Shown here: positions 31,101 through 43,438 of the stretch, one piece after another
Layout: every line of letters starts with the position of its first letter
How positions within the stretch are numbered: position 1 is the first letter of the stretch
Assembly: GCA_001599915.1 (NCBI GenBank)
Contig: BCIG01000020.1
Coordinates: 124,001 to 188,000, forward strand
Reading direction: 5' to 3'
Length of the DNA: 64,000 nt
DNA from: Symbiotaphrina buchneri
Taxonomy: Eukaryota; Ascomycota; Symbiotaphrinales; Symbiotaphrinaceae
The notes under the pieces: generated by a model
Told to the model about the DNA's origin: nothing
The model's database searches: none
What the model saw: the letters and a program-made list of their open reading frames with translations, nothing else
Made by a program: the position numbers and the translations under genes

Positions 31101-33239
31101 ATGGCACCGACCCCAAGCCAGACGATTGAAAGAATGCGTAGCCGTGGCTCGTTGGCTGCTGGCTCATATGGCTCCTTTTCCGCCTCGCCAATTGCGGCGG
31201 CTTCAATTGCCCGAGATCTCGAGGACGCAATTGCAGATGATGGTGGCGACGAAGACGCCATCGACGAAGAGGAGGAAGATTCGACTGCCACCTTGCAAGC
31301 TGAGCAGCATGCTCCTGTGGCAGGCTACTCCATGGCGGGGTCGTACCGCCGCCCAAGTTCGGTCGCCGTCGGCCTGCACTCGACCGTCATGCCGGCCCTG
31401 CTGCAGCCCGATAGCGGATATCTGACCAAACAAGAGAGGGTGGAGGCGTTGAAAGAGGAGGAGCCTCCTACGCGATAATCGTGTCATTCCGCCCAAGCCT
31501 TCGTCGAGTGGGATAGGAGCCTTGTTCTCCCCTGTCATACCGAGGAAGAAGAGCCACCCGAACTTGGAGGACCGAAGGGCTAGTGAGCCGATTGAAGAAG
31601 AATCGGCCACTGAGGCTTCTGCGCTACTGGGCGATGGGCAGGGGCAACAAGCAGCACAAGACGGGACTCTGGAGAGCTTGGGCCAGAAATGGGCCGAAGC
31701 TGTAGCGGCGGGGAAGATCCAGACGACCTGGCAACGTGAAGCCAAGACCCTGGCGAAATATTCACGCTCGCTGGTCTTCACCTTCCTCTTGCAATATTCA
31801 CTCACTGTTTCCAGCATATTCACTGTGGGCCATTTGGGGAAGTTGGAGCTCGCAGCTGTTAGCCTGGCCAGCATGACTTGTAATATCACAGGTTATGCAA
31901 TCTATCAGGGTCTAGCAACTAGTTTGGATACACTATGTGCCCAAGCTTATGGCTCGGGAAAGAAAACTCTGGTGGGGCTCCAGCTCCAGCGGATGGTGTT
32001 GTTTTTATGGGCCATCACCATCCCTATAGGAGTAATTTGGCTCTGTGCTGGTTGGATACTTGAGAAAATCGTCCCTGAGAGGGACTTGGCTATATTGGCA
32101 GGCCAATATCTGAGGGTACTCTTGATCGGAGCACCGGGGTATGCTAGCTTCGAGGCCGGGAAGCGTTATCTGCAAGCTCAAGGCCTGTTCTCGGCTACCC
32201 TGTATGTCTTATTGGTATGCGCGCCGTTGAATGCATTCATGAACTGGCTATTCGTTTGGGTTAGTAACCCCCCTCCGGCTTTAAATCAGTCTCCTGGCCG
32301 AGTGCACTGACATTGACGGCTTAGAAACTCGGCATGGGCTTCATTGGTGCTCCCACTGCAGTGGCTGTAACGGACAACCTGCTACCCCTGGGTATCTTCC
32401 TTTACGTTCGGTTCGTCGATGGCTCCGAATGCTGGGGCGGCTTCACCAAACGCGCCCTGCGCAACTGGTGGCCTATGATAAAGCTTGCGCTCCCCGGACT
32501 TCTGATGGTCGAAGCCGAGTTTCTCGCTTTCGAGATACTCACCCTAGCTGCGAGTTATTTTGGCACCACATATCTGGCTGCGCAGTCAGTGTTATCGACC
32601 CTCACCTCCATAACCTTCCAGATCCCCTTCCCTGTCTCCATCGCCGCCTCCACCCGGATTGCCAACTTGATTGGCGCCACTCTGTCCGACGCCGCCAAGA
32701 CGTCGGCCAAGGTGGCCGTGGTCGCTGCTTGCTTCATTGGAATATTCAATGTTATCTTACTCAGTTCCCTCAAGGACTTAATCCCTCAGCTGTTTACCGA
32801 TGATAAAGAAGTCATTGAGATCGTTTCCAAGCTGCTGCCATTGTGCGCCGCGTTTCAGCTCTTCGACGCCCTTGCTGCCTGTTGTAATGGCATTTTGAGA
32901 GGGCTGGGCCGCCAAGAAGTGGGTGGTTGGGCAAATCTGTTCTGTTATTATGTGGTACGTGATACTATTCACAAGCTTCCATAATCATGACTGCTGACGG
33001 CCTTTCCAGGTAGCGATGCCTATCTCCTTTGGGACCGGATTTGGTCTGCACTGGAAGTTGTACGGTCTATGGAGTGGCGTAGCCATTGCGCTCGGCTTGT
33101 GAGTATACCAAGGACTCCTCTTCTGCAGTGCACTGGCTGACAAGTTCCAAGGGTGGCCTGTGTTGAAGGCATCTTCATTTCCCGCACCAGCTGGGAGTAC
33201 GCAGTCGAGGAGGCTCAAAAGAGGAATGCCATGGCCTGA
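31101..33239 (+). CDS. MATE-family multidrug/toxin exporter, with a one-base frame break
   Basis: Multi antimicrobial extrusion (MATE) transporter: a membrane antiporter with about 12 helices in two bundles. Coding blocks are 31101-32259, 32325-32954, 33010-33098 and 33152-33239. The body is well conserved (FLLQYSLTVSSIFTVGHLGKLE, ASMTCNITGYAIYQGLATSLDTLCAQAYG, APGYASFEAGKRYLQAQG, NGILRGLGRQEVGGW). The N-terminal 120 residues are a cytosolic, acidic and Ser-rich extension. This is a host gene, and its frame is off by one base near 31461. The first frame reads ERVEALKEEE then PPTR and stops at 31478. The downstream frame reads SLLRDNRVIPPKP, which I recall following EE in fungal relatives. The summed block length is 3n+1, consistent with one extra base in the GAGGAGGAG run. 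It may be a sequencing error or a real mutation; no plausible intron bridges it. Confidence 0.82.
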
Positions 33240-33640
33240 GCAAAACCAGCGGAAATGTGATATATGGTGAACCCATATCGCGATATATATACTTAATATA
33301 ATGCTTGTATAGAGATGTATCTCAGGCAGATTTGGATCATAGATCCGTGCCAGTTCACTGTGCTGTACAGACACGACGCTTAGCACTGCCATCTCACGCA
33401 ATGGGACTGAGATGACAGCAGAGACATGCTGATTCTCATTATCGGGTGATCCAGGCTTAAAATGACGCCGTTCATCTGTCGAGGCACAGTGTCATAGGCT
33501 CTGCGGCCACATGCCAAACAGTAAACCAACTTCTATATAGATGCGATCGCTAAATGCCCTCCAGAAAAGACGACATAATACAAACAGTGACGTGGTATCT
33601 GTTACACATGACTGAAATCAGGATGCAGAACGAACCTGCC
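33240..33640. other. Convergent 3' region, MATE and glycosyltransferase-like gene
   Basis: 401 bp of presumed 3' UTRs and spacer. Nothing else seen. Confidence 0.55.
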
Positions 33641-35951
33641 TCATTTTGCTGGTACTCTTAAATTGCTGCTGGCTGCTGTTCCGGGTTTGACGCTGTCAGC
33701 AGACCCTTTGTCCACTGGGGAGACGTGGTCAAGGCTAGTGACATTCAGAGAAGCTGATTTGCGAACCATCGCCTCCTTGATATCCCGGACAGTGCGTTTG
33801 TCGGGCTCATTGGCTGGTGCGGGCGTTGACGTATCGGAAACAGCCTCTTCCTCACCCTGGTCCTCATCCCCAAAGCAGAATAGGTCTGCGGCGCTCATAT
33901 ACCGCGGAGCTTCGAGCAATTGGCCCCTGCATTTGCCCACTGTCTCCCTGAACTGCAGCACAAAGTCCGCCGCTTCGGAGGTAGATTCCGTAGTGGTCAT
34001 CCTTCGGCCGTCAAATGCAAGCAGAGGCATGTTGGAGAGCTCGGGCAGATCACTGTCGAACGGTAGCAATGAGTTCAGAGAACCCAAGGCCAACGGGTGT
34101 TCAAGGTATCGTAACCTTGTCTCTTGGAGGGTGCCGTCATCTTCCGTTTCTTCCGGCAGATTGTAGATCTCGTTGTGGACCGTAGCCATTGCATCTTCGG
34201 ATACAAAATTCGGGTAGATCATGCCGTACTCACGGCTCCGAACGAGTTCCAACAGATATTCCGCCCACGAGGGATGATGTTTACTCAGAACAGACTTTCG
34301 CTGCGCGGAGGCTTGCCCCTCCGGCTTTTCCAATGATTCCAGACGGTGAGTGAGAAAGTCGTGGAACTCCGCCCATTTATCGCCGAAGTAGAGGGCAGCA
34401 TTAGTATTGGGCGCTTGCCATAAGAATGGGGTGACCTTGTTATCTTCCTCTCGTTCTAGCGATTCGGTCAGAGGGGGAACGAAAGGACCGCTATCGTTCA
34501 AATATAGAGAAGGGGTCTCCAATGCAATCCCAAGGAGCTTCTTGGAATCGCGAGCGGCGTAATTTGACGCTCGATATTCCAAAAGAGTATATTTGAGATA
34601 GTGAAAGTATAACGGCGATAGTTCCACCTGTGGAGAGAGAACGAGGACATGGGAGTAGTATGGGTTTGTCGGATAACATGACTCAAGGAAGCGGGCCGAT
34701 GCTTCCTCGGGGGAAATGCTGGCTCTGGGGATCCGATGGCGGACGTTGACTTCACTGCTTTGGTAATACAAGTCGGATTGTGCAGGAGGCCACATCATCG
34801 ACCTAATATAATCGGTCGTCTCAAGGTCCACCGAGGAAGGAAGCTCTATTGTCAACCTGGGCGGCTGTGAACCAAAATAGTCGGCCTGTTGCAAGGATTT
34901 CAGAAGACGAATGAGACCACCAGATGAGTGCGACGGAGCATGCACAAGGATCTCAATGTTCATCTTATGCCAGGCTTTAGGCGTGATAAGTATGTTGCAA
35001 TCGAGGAGGAGGTCTGGCATTTAAACTTACCGCTGAGTGATCCACTGTCTAGCCTTGTTATCCAAAGGAACTTCTCTGCAGCATCTGCGGGGAGTTGAAT
35101 GACTGGCTTAGTTAATTCTCGCGCTTTTGTTTTCAGAGCTTTGGTCAAAAACGCATCCTCATTCCCAGAATTGTCTATGAGGACAACTTGCGGATGCATG
35201 TACACCTCGATGTGTCCAAGTGCGGCTGAAACGCTGACTTCCATCCGGAAGTCTGTACTATATGCAGAGTAATCTGGCCGAGCGTCTGAATAGTTGTTAA
35301 CCTGAGGATCTAAATGATAGTGCAATAATATGGAAACATACCATGCCAGTAAACATCGCATTCCACACCGACCCCATTCAGCTCCAATATCTCGTTCATT
35401 GCTATGTCATCCCTTCCCATGAACACGAAATGCACGTAGCTTCTTCTCCACCTGGCCATTTCACACGCAATGGGAATCAGCAGCGAAGCGCTACGCAAGC
35501 TAGCGGCAGCGAATAAGACATTGCGGTTGTGCGCCTGGGTTCCCATGGTTCTTGCAATTGTGCGGAGAGAACCTGCAAGCTTGAGGTATTGGATTGGGCC
35601 ATTGAAATGGTGAGCCGAGTCCGCTGACTGGCTCGAGGCCAGAGCATCCTTCGGTGGAGGACCTTGTGGTCCGGATTGACGATTTCCACCAGCCGGGCCT
35701 CCTGGATTGCTCACTAGCCGTGCATCAATCCTCTGCGAGGTAGGGGCCAAGTCGGTTGGCATATTCTTGAAGAAGAAATATAGTACAAGGGCCGCGAGAA
35801 TCACGACTCCGACTCGCCTTCTGCGCACACGAACCGGAACCCGCCATGCTGACCATGTCGGCAAGAGAGATGCACCTTCGGAGGGCTTGTGATCGTCATC
35901 TCGTTTTGCCAGCTCCTCATCGTCCCGTATTAACCATGCGGGCAATGGCAT
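33641..35951 (-). CDS. Type II membrane protein, glycosyltransferase-like
   Basis: Predicted Golgi-type membrane protein of 732 residues resembling the fungal 'glycosyltransferase 2' proteins. Exons in coding order are 35951-35342, 35285-35031 and 34974-33641. A basic cytosolic N-terminus (VRVRRRR) precedes one membrane segment, VGVVILAALVLYFFF (about 47-61), giving a type II topology. The luminal part shows a nucleotide-sugar-transferase-like order: MNIEILVHAPSHSSGGLIRLLKSL, then PRLTIELPS, YSHVLVLSPQVELSPLYFHYLKY, and FLWQAPNTNAALYFGDKW. I see no canonical DXD triplet in the expected place, so the donor is unknown. The C-terminal 100 residues are hydrophilic and rich in Ser, Glu and Lys. 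The splice at 35341-35286 gives YWHDARPDY. Family placement rests on remembered resemblance. Confidence 0.75.
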
Positions 35952-36399
35952 GTTTCGATCGTGTGTGGGCGCAATAGCTCCTAAGGAGCTCTGGCCTGCC
36001 GGCGCAGCATGCGCGATCCGCTGGGTTGCCTCGATAGACGGCGCAAGGAAGGTTCAAAATTGCTGGTAAGGGACGGGAAATGCGAACCCCTGTTTACAGC
36101 CTTGTCGCAGCTTCCTTGCTGCAAGGTGGATCCTGATGTTGGGTCAGATGCGGCCAACTGGCTCCGCGTACAGATCGAGAAGGGAAGGAAAGACAAGAAG
36201 GGCTAAATTATGATTGGCGCCTCGGACGGTCGGTGACCGTTTCCTAGCGCGGTCAAAGTGCAGGTGTCCCGCAAGGTGCGACGCGCTAAGTTCGGCAGCT
36301 TGGTTATCTGTCTCCGTTATGGGCAATCATAATCGGGAGCTCTTCAACTCATACTCGCATGAACTCATCGCCAGTGGCCATACCCGCATTGAATAGATC
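35952..36399. promoter_or_regulatory. Bidirectional promoter, glycosyltransferase-like gene / MLH1
   Basis: 448 bp between divergent start codons. An ACGCGC element (not the full ACGCGT box) lies in the part nearer MLH1. No firm factor site. Confidence 0.6.
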
Positions 36400-38759
36400 A
36401 TGGAGCAGCCCGCCGATGCTGACGGCCCCAGAGGTGTCAAGCGGAAGCTGGGCGATACTGTCTCCGCCCAAGCTCCACAAAGGATCCAGGTAACTTACGC
36501 CATGCTCGCACCTAGTGTCTCATGCCATTGCTAACCTGGTTCTCAGCAACTCGACCAAGATCTTGTCAATAAAATAGCGGCAGGGGAGATTATCGTTGCA
36601 CCTGTCCATGCTCTGAAGGAACTCATTGAAAATGCCGTCGATGCGGGCTCTACTTCCTTGGAAATACTGGTGAAGGATGGAGGCTTGAAACTCCTCCAGA
36701 TAACAGATAATGGGCATGGCATCAATGTATGTTGCGGTCTTCCAAGTTCTAAAGTCGAGAATGGTATGCTGATATTTTTTCCAGCGTGATGACCTGCCCA
36801 TCCTCTGCGAGCGCTTCACAACCTCGAAGATCAAGGCATTTGAGGATCTAAGCACAATCGGGACTTACGGCTTCCGCGGGGAGGCTCTTGCCAGTATCAG
36901 CCACATTGCTCATCTGACTGTCACTACACGAACACAGGAATCCAGCTGCGCTTGGAGAGCACATTATGCTGATGGGAAGCTCGTTCCAGCAAAGCCTGGC
37001 CAGAGCGCCGATCCTAAACCGACAGCGGGTCGACAGGGGACACAGATCACAGTCAGCCACACCGTCGGTCTATGATCTCTTTGGACTCTCTGACAAAAAT
37101 ATCCAGGTTGAGGATTTGTTCTTTAATGTACCAAATCGACGACGTGCTTTCCGTTCTCCCAGCGAGGAGTATGCGAAGATCCTAGATATTGTTGGTCGAT
37201 ATGGAGTGCATTGTTCCGGGGTAGCCTTTTCCTGCAAGAAACACGGGGAGTCGAGCGCTGGGATTTCCATTCCTTCAAACGCTACAACCATTGATCGAAT
37301 CAGGCTGGTGCATGGAACAGCGGTCGCCAACGAACTAATCGAATTCAACCTCAATGACGATCGATGGGGTGTCAAGGTGCAAGGATGGACAAGCAATGCG
37401 AATTATCACGTTAAGCGGACCACAATTCTCCTGTTCATCAATCACAGGGCTGTAGAGTCCTCGGCGATCAAGAAGGCTGTGGAGCAGACGTATTCTGCCT
37501 TTCTTCCGAAAGGGGACCATCCCTTCGTCTACTTGAGTCTAGAAATTGACCCTCAGCGGGTGGATGTCAACGTACATCCCACTAAGAGAGAGGTAAATTT
37601 CCTCAACGAGGATGAGATTATCGAAGCTATCTGCGAGGAGATCCGGGTGCGCCTCGCGAAGGTTGACACCAGCCGGACATTCATGACGCAGAGCTTATTG
37701 CCCGGAGCAAAGACCCCGATGACACCGGCGGTCAAGGAGCACAGTGAAAATCCCAACCTCACACAGAAAAGCGCTCAGAGGCCCTATGAGAACATCCTGG
37801 TCCGGACCGATTCCAAGCTTAGAAAAATCACTTCTATGCTGACACCCCAGGCAAGATCAGGGGCTGAAGATGGTTCTGGCGAAGTTGGACAGGATGATAT
37901 GGAGTACGAGATAACTGATCGTCCACAGGTCCATTGCCGACTTACAACAGTGAAGGAGCTTCGGGCGGAGGTCCGAGAGAACATGCACAACGAGCTCACT
38001 GAGGTCTTTGCCGGTCATACCTTTGTCGGGATCGTAGACGAAAGGAGAAGGATCGCGGCCATCCAAGGCGGGGTGAAGCTCTTCCTGGTCGACTACGGGA
38101 TGATCAGCAACGAATATTTCTACCAGCTGGGCCTGACGGATTTCGGCAACTTTGGCACCATCCGTTTCGAGCCTCCTCTCGGCCTTCATGAGCTGTTGAC
38201 CATGGCGGTCGAACACGAAAAGGAGATTGCCGATCCCGAAGCCGCAGCGACCTTCGACTGGGACGAGCTCATCCAGATGGTGGAGGAGCAACTGATCTCG
38301 CGCCGCGAGATGCTCGAGGAGTACTTCTCCTTGACCATCTCCGAGGAGGGAGAGCTCCTCGGCATTCCGCTTCTAGTGAAAGGGTATACGCCCAGCTTGG
38401 CGAAGCTGCCTGGCTTCCTCCTTCGTCTTGGCCCGCATGTCGACTGGACGGACGAGAAGGCGTGCTTTGCTAGCTTCTTGAAGGAGCTGGCGAGCTACTA
38501 TGTCCCGGAATCTCTCCCACCGCCACCCCCGAAGGAGACTGATAGAGGAGAACAGGATGAGGAGATGACCAGTGATGATAAGGACGACAAAAACGACGAA
38601 TACGCTCTTGAACAGAGGAGAGCACACATCACTAGGGCCCTCGAGCACGTCCTATTCCCGGCTTTCAGGGCTCGCTTGATCGCCACGAAAGGCTTGCTCA
38701 AGGGGGTGGTGGAAGTAGCGAATCTAAAGGGGCTCTATAGGGTCTTTGAAAGATGCTGA
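36400..38759 (+). CDS. MLH1: DNA mismatch repair protein Mlh1
   Basis: MutL homologue 1, the common subunit of the MutL-alpha, beta and gamma heterodimers in mismatch repair and meiotic crossing over. Exons read 36400-36489, 36547-36726, 36785-37051 and 37107-38759 (729 residues). The GHL ATPase motifs are [25 protein letters not shown] (metal-binding Glu and Asn), DNGHGI, and [11 protein letters not shown] with [14 protein letters not shown]. The transducer has [16 protein letters not shown] and [14 protein letters not shown]. The third intron uses the weaker donor GTCAGC but has a CTGAC branch site and gives [21 protein letters not shown]. The protein ends FERC, the ending conserved in eukaryotic Mlh1 that belongs to the Pms1-partner endonuclease site. 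The linker is shorter than in some relatives. Confidence 0.96.
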
Positions 38760-39114
38760 TGTCTTACGAGATGGTGAAATGATGCGATAAATGCAATAGA
38801 GGAGTCGATTTCTGGCGCTATGGATGCTTATTTGGCTTCGTGAAGGTAAAGATATACTTATGCATAAAATGGCGTCGGACGGTAATTCCGTCACCAGACA
38901 TATCGCGATTGATATCTGGTTGGCTCTATATTTACGACTCGGAGGAGACAACAATGTTATGGCTCACTGGCGCTGCATAAAAAGGGGTCGGTAAAGTGGA
39001 CTGTGTAACAATATTCGCTCTATTGTTGTGAAACTTATTAAATTCAGAAAGGACACGCATTACTCCTCACAACTTAGTATCAGTCAATCTGGAGAGCACT
39101 GGAAGGTGTCCCAC
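38760..39114. other. Convergent 3' region, MLH1 and GNAT gene
   Basis: 355 bp between stop codons; AT-rich in parts. No gene seen. Confidence 0.55.
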
Positions 39115-40049
39115 TCATACTGTCAGATCATGCGATCGCCTTGGACGTATTTCCAGTTTGCTGACGCCCCCTTGAGGTGCGCTCGACGCATTGATAGTCG
39201 ACCTGTTTGGCTCTCGGACCATGATATCCAGACGGATAGGTTTTGGGCCACGATTCAGGTAGATCTGCTTTCTGATCTCGAAGCCGAACTTCCCGTAGAT
39301 CTTTGGGTTGATGTCATTGCTGCTTTCGAGATAAGTAGCTCTGTTCTCAGCGTCGGCCTTTCAATCAATCAGCTGCGAAACCCAGTCCTCAAGAAGCCGT
39401 TCAGGACGAACCTGTTTGGTCACATGTTCGATGAGCTTCCTCGCATAGCCTTTGCCCTTGGCCGAGGGCTTGGTCCCTATGTAAACGAGGTACCAAGAGT
39501 CATTATCACGGTCTCCGAGCACTTGAGCTTTCGCGTCGTGCAGCAACGGGAGAAACTCCGCGAAGAAGCGCTTCTTGGCTTCGGTGCCGAACCTATACGA
39601 CAAGCGCCACATACCACTACGAAAGTGCACCCACCAAGGCCAATGATAGCCTGGCGGCATCCTGTCTCAGTCCGACGTCAGCCAAATGGCGGCACCAGTG
39701 ACCAGTCAGATACATACCACATGGCGACTGATGCGTAATCGGGTCCAGCAGTCGTTACGAGACCTTTGAGGATGTGGGCGCAGACCATGTATTCCATGGT
39801 CTCAACATGAAGGTCCCATTTCTCCTCGTCGGACATACTGGCATGATCAGGAGTGTCAATGGGGTAACGGGCAACCTCATCGGTAGCAAAAGCTTCGGCC
39901 AGACAACGTGCCACCTGTTTATATTCGTCCATGGTGACTCTTCGTACGGTACCGGCGTCATCGTCCATCGATCTCGGATCGTATGAAGCTGGGTTCGAAT
40001 CAATGCTGATGGTAGCCGCTGAGACTGTTGCAAAGCTCATGGGCGCCAT
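39115..40049 (-). CDS. GNAT-family N-acetyltransferase
   Basis: Acetyl-CoA-dependent N-acetyltransferase of 274 residues. Exons in coding order are 40049-39718, 39661-39412 and 39357-39115. The acetyl-CoA site is the motif-A segment SWYLVYIGTKPSAKGKGYARKLIEHV (Q/RxxGxG/A variant KGKGYA), followed by ATYLESSNDINPKIYGKFGFEI, the usual motif-B end where the tyrosine can be the general acid. MWMPPGYHWPWW before it matches fungal members of this subgroup. Splicing at 39717-39662 joins MW to MPPG; the second splice joins VTKQ to ADAENRATYLES. The substrate is unknown. An alternative start three codons later (40040) is possible. Confidence 0.85.
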
Positions 40050-40877
40050 GCTGACAGTATTATATGCCAGCGTGCAATGACGAGAGTCTCTGCAGTCAAG
40101 CAGACGTCCAAGTCAACAAGTCTGTTTGAACTGTCGATTGTGTCAGTCTTTTCGTATTAAGAGCTGGCGTCGACCGGGGCTCAGCAAGGCCCACGTCAGT
40201 CGAGACAAACAAGGTGATAAGAAGGCTATTTCCACCTTGCAGCAGTATTCAAGCTTGTTCAGCTGGTCTCGTAAGATCCCCTGTATGGACTTTGGAAAGC
40301 TGCGATCTCGACACGGCCTCTATTCGAGAGGGAAATCGCAGGCAGCTAAGAGCTTGACGAATATCGACCGACATCAACGTAGATTGATAGCAGAGGATCT
40401 GCAAGTTGAGGGAAAGACTGATACGGAGGTATTGGACGGTAAGGCGAAGAGACAGGCAGTGACGGAACACGGTGGAAGTAAGGCTCGAGAGTTTGGGAGG
40501 TACAGGAATAGACAGACAAGCGGAGAGTAGGTGTGAAGAATAGAGAGCACACGGTTTCAGGGAATTGGCAAACTTCTGGAAGTTTGGAGAGGGAGGGGAA
40601 AGAGATGTTGTATTTGTTGAGGGGTTGCTAGAGAATGGCACAGCGATGTACGGAGCAGGGGCGGACGGGGCTTTCTTATCATCATCCATTATCGGACAGC
40701 AAGGCTAGCAGGCAAGGATCATCCCTCGCGCCGGTGCTGGTAGCTTCCGTCGATTGCGGTTGTACGCACTCCATGCAGGAAGGTGCGCGCGGGGCCCGGC
40801 TTCCTGCAGTCAGCCCCGGTTGGCGGCTGGGCAAGAGCGGCTGTTAGGGTCCAAAAGGAATGTGGAGAGGGAAAGAC

Positions 40878-40914
40878 AAAAGGGGAAAGGGGAAAAGAGA
40901 AAGGAAAAGGAAGG
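40878..40914 (+). repeat. Polypurine tract
   Basis: 37 consecutive A or G bases on the + strand, rich in AAAAGGGG-type units; a mostly purine stretch extends left to about 40864, broken by one C at 40877. Confidence 0.85.
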
Positions 40915-40940
40915 CTGCAGGCACAGATGATTTTCACTTT

Positions 40941-40960
40941 CACTCGTACGCGTACGAGTG
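40941..40960. repeat. Perfect 20-bp palindrome
   Basis: The half-site CACTCGTACG is followed directly by its exact reverse complement, so the 20 bases read the same on both strands. The centre (40948-40953) is ACGCGT. It lies about 0.9 kb upstream of the GNAT start. Confidence 0.95.
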
Positions 40961-42062
40961 CAGAATAGTACAGAATACCCCTGTCCTGCATGGGGCACAC
41001 CGGGAGGAGACCCGCAAACGCAAGCCACAGCAGGCATCATTACAGATCGACTAACAGGAGCTCAGCGGCCGACTCATGTGACAGTTGTGACAGTTGTTGG
41101 CTGCATCAAATGTCACACTAAGTGGATGAGAACCAGCAAGACCAGCGAGAGACCTACGACCAAGAACAAGGCACATGATGATCTGAATTTGCGCTCACTC
41201 AAGTCGTTATCGTTTCTTGTTGCAGGGCGCTCCCAAATATTTGCACGTTGGGGGTGCATTGACGACGATAAACTTCGGCGCCGGGTGGGGATTGCCGCCT
41301 GGGTCGGAAGGACCTGCTGCAAAAGTCATTAGCCTCCCCTCAGCCCCTTTCGTTACCGTTATCGAGGAGATAAGATATCGTTAGGCATTTTCAACATCAT
41401 GTCAGTACGAAATGCCCTGCCTTAGGTAAAGGGAACCCAGAAGTGTGTAAGAAAGCTAGCTATCTTCGTCACTGAGGATCTCAAACCAAGAACGCCGGCA
41501 GTGGGCGCTTCAGTCGGGAATGTAAGACCAGGGACCAATCAGTATGAAAGCAGGGCCAAGGAGCATCTTGGTGGTCAGGAAAGTCTGTTGCACAAGGCAG
41601 CCCTTACCTCGTATATGCATGCATGCTGGTCGTCGTGAATCATGTCAGCATATGCAGCACAACGATCTGCGAATAGCCGTCGTTGCTGATTGTATCTGGA
41701 ACGGCTGCGCAACAACGGCGTCCATCCGCATCTGGTGACCGTTTTCTTCGCCATCCCAGCTCAGATGTCCACCCCCTGTCACTTTATTGCAAGATCTCTC
41801 TCCATCAGGTAGACTTGCACTCTCGCAAGGCTCTAGGTAGCGGCCTGGGTCATTTATCCTTCCTGCTGCGCTACGCTGATGCTTCACTATCATAAGGCAA
41901 AGGCCTCGCTGATCTATGGTATCGAAGAAACCTAAAATTAAAAGGGAACAACACAAGATTTACCGCTATCAATCCCATCCGTTCTTCCTTCTGTTCTGGA
42001 TCAAGGGACCGATACCTTGAGCCCACATGCATTGACTACGTCAGCCGAGTATGCGTGCTGAC

Positions 42063-43045
<983 letters not shown>

Positions 43046-43438
43046 GGTGGCGACGATCAAAGGCTGAAGTTCGAAGCACGCGATGCGCCTGGGCCCCCAA
43101 TGAATGTATCAAGACCAGTGAGAGGACGCGACACGTTGGAGGTTAAGCTTGAAGGAATGAATGAGCGTCCGTTGTCGGATACGTCAAGGAGCGTGAGAGG
43201 GATTGTTGCAAGAGAGTTGAGAGATCGGTGGAGCGTGAAAGCGAGTTGCGATAGGGGGTGGGGGTTTCCAAAAGACCGGACGGAGCGAGGCGAAATCTCG
43301 CCTGTGCCTGGAAATTTCAAGCGTTGGCCCGAGCTTTTCGCGCCGACAGCCTTGCCGTCACTTTTTTCTAGATCATCTAGAAATTTATTTCATAGAGCTT
43401 TTCTATCACCTCGTCACACCGGCGTATGAGCAACAGCC
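43046..43438. promoter_or_regulatory. Bidirectional promoter, IDI1 / SYO1
   Basis: 393 bp between divergent start codons. A 19-bp interrupted palindrome at 43365-43383 (arms TTTCTAGAT and ATCTAGAAA around one base) lies 55 bp before the SYO1 start. Confidence 0.65.

Larger units (their letters stand above)
40050..42062. other. 2-kb intergenic region
   Basis: No recognisable gene between the GNAT start and the IDI1 stop. It includes a 37-nt pure purine run (40878-40914), a perfect 20-bp palindrome (40941-40960) and a TGTGACAGT doublet near 41079-41096. Presumably the GNAT promoter. Confidence 0.55.

Noticed and set aside
43365-43383. Canonical heat-shock element
   Set aside because: The inner GA and TC units are 4 bp rather than 5 bp apart and miss consensus bases, so it is reported only as a palindrome.
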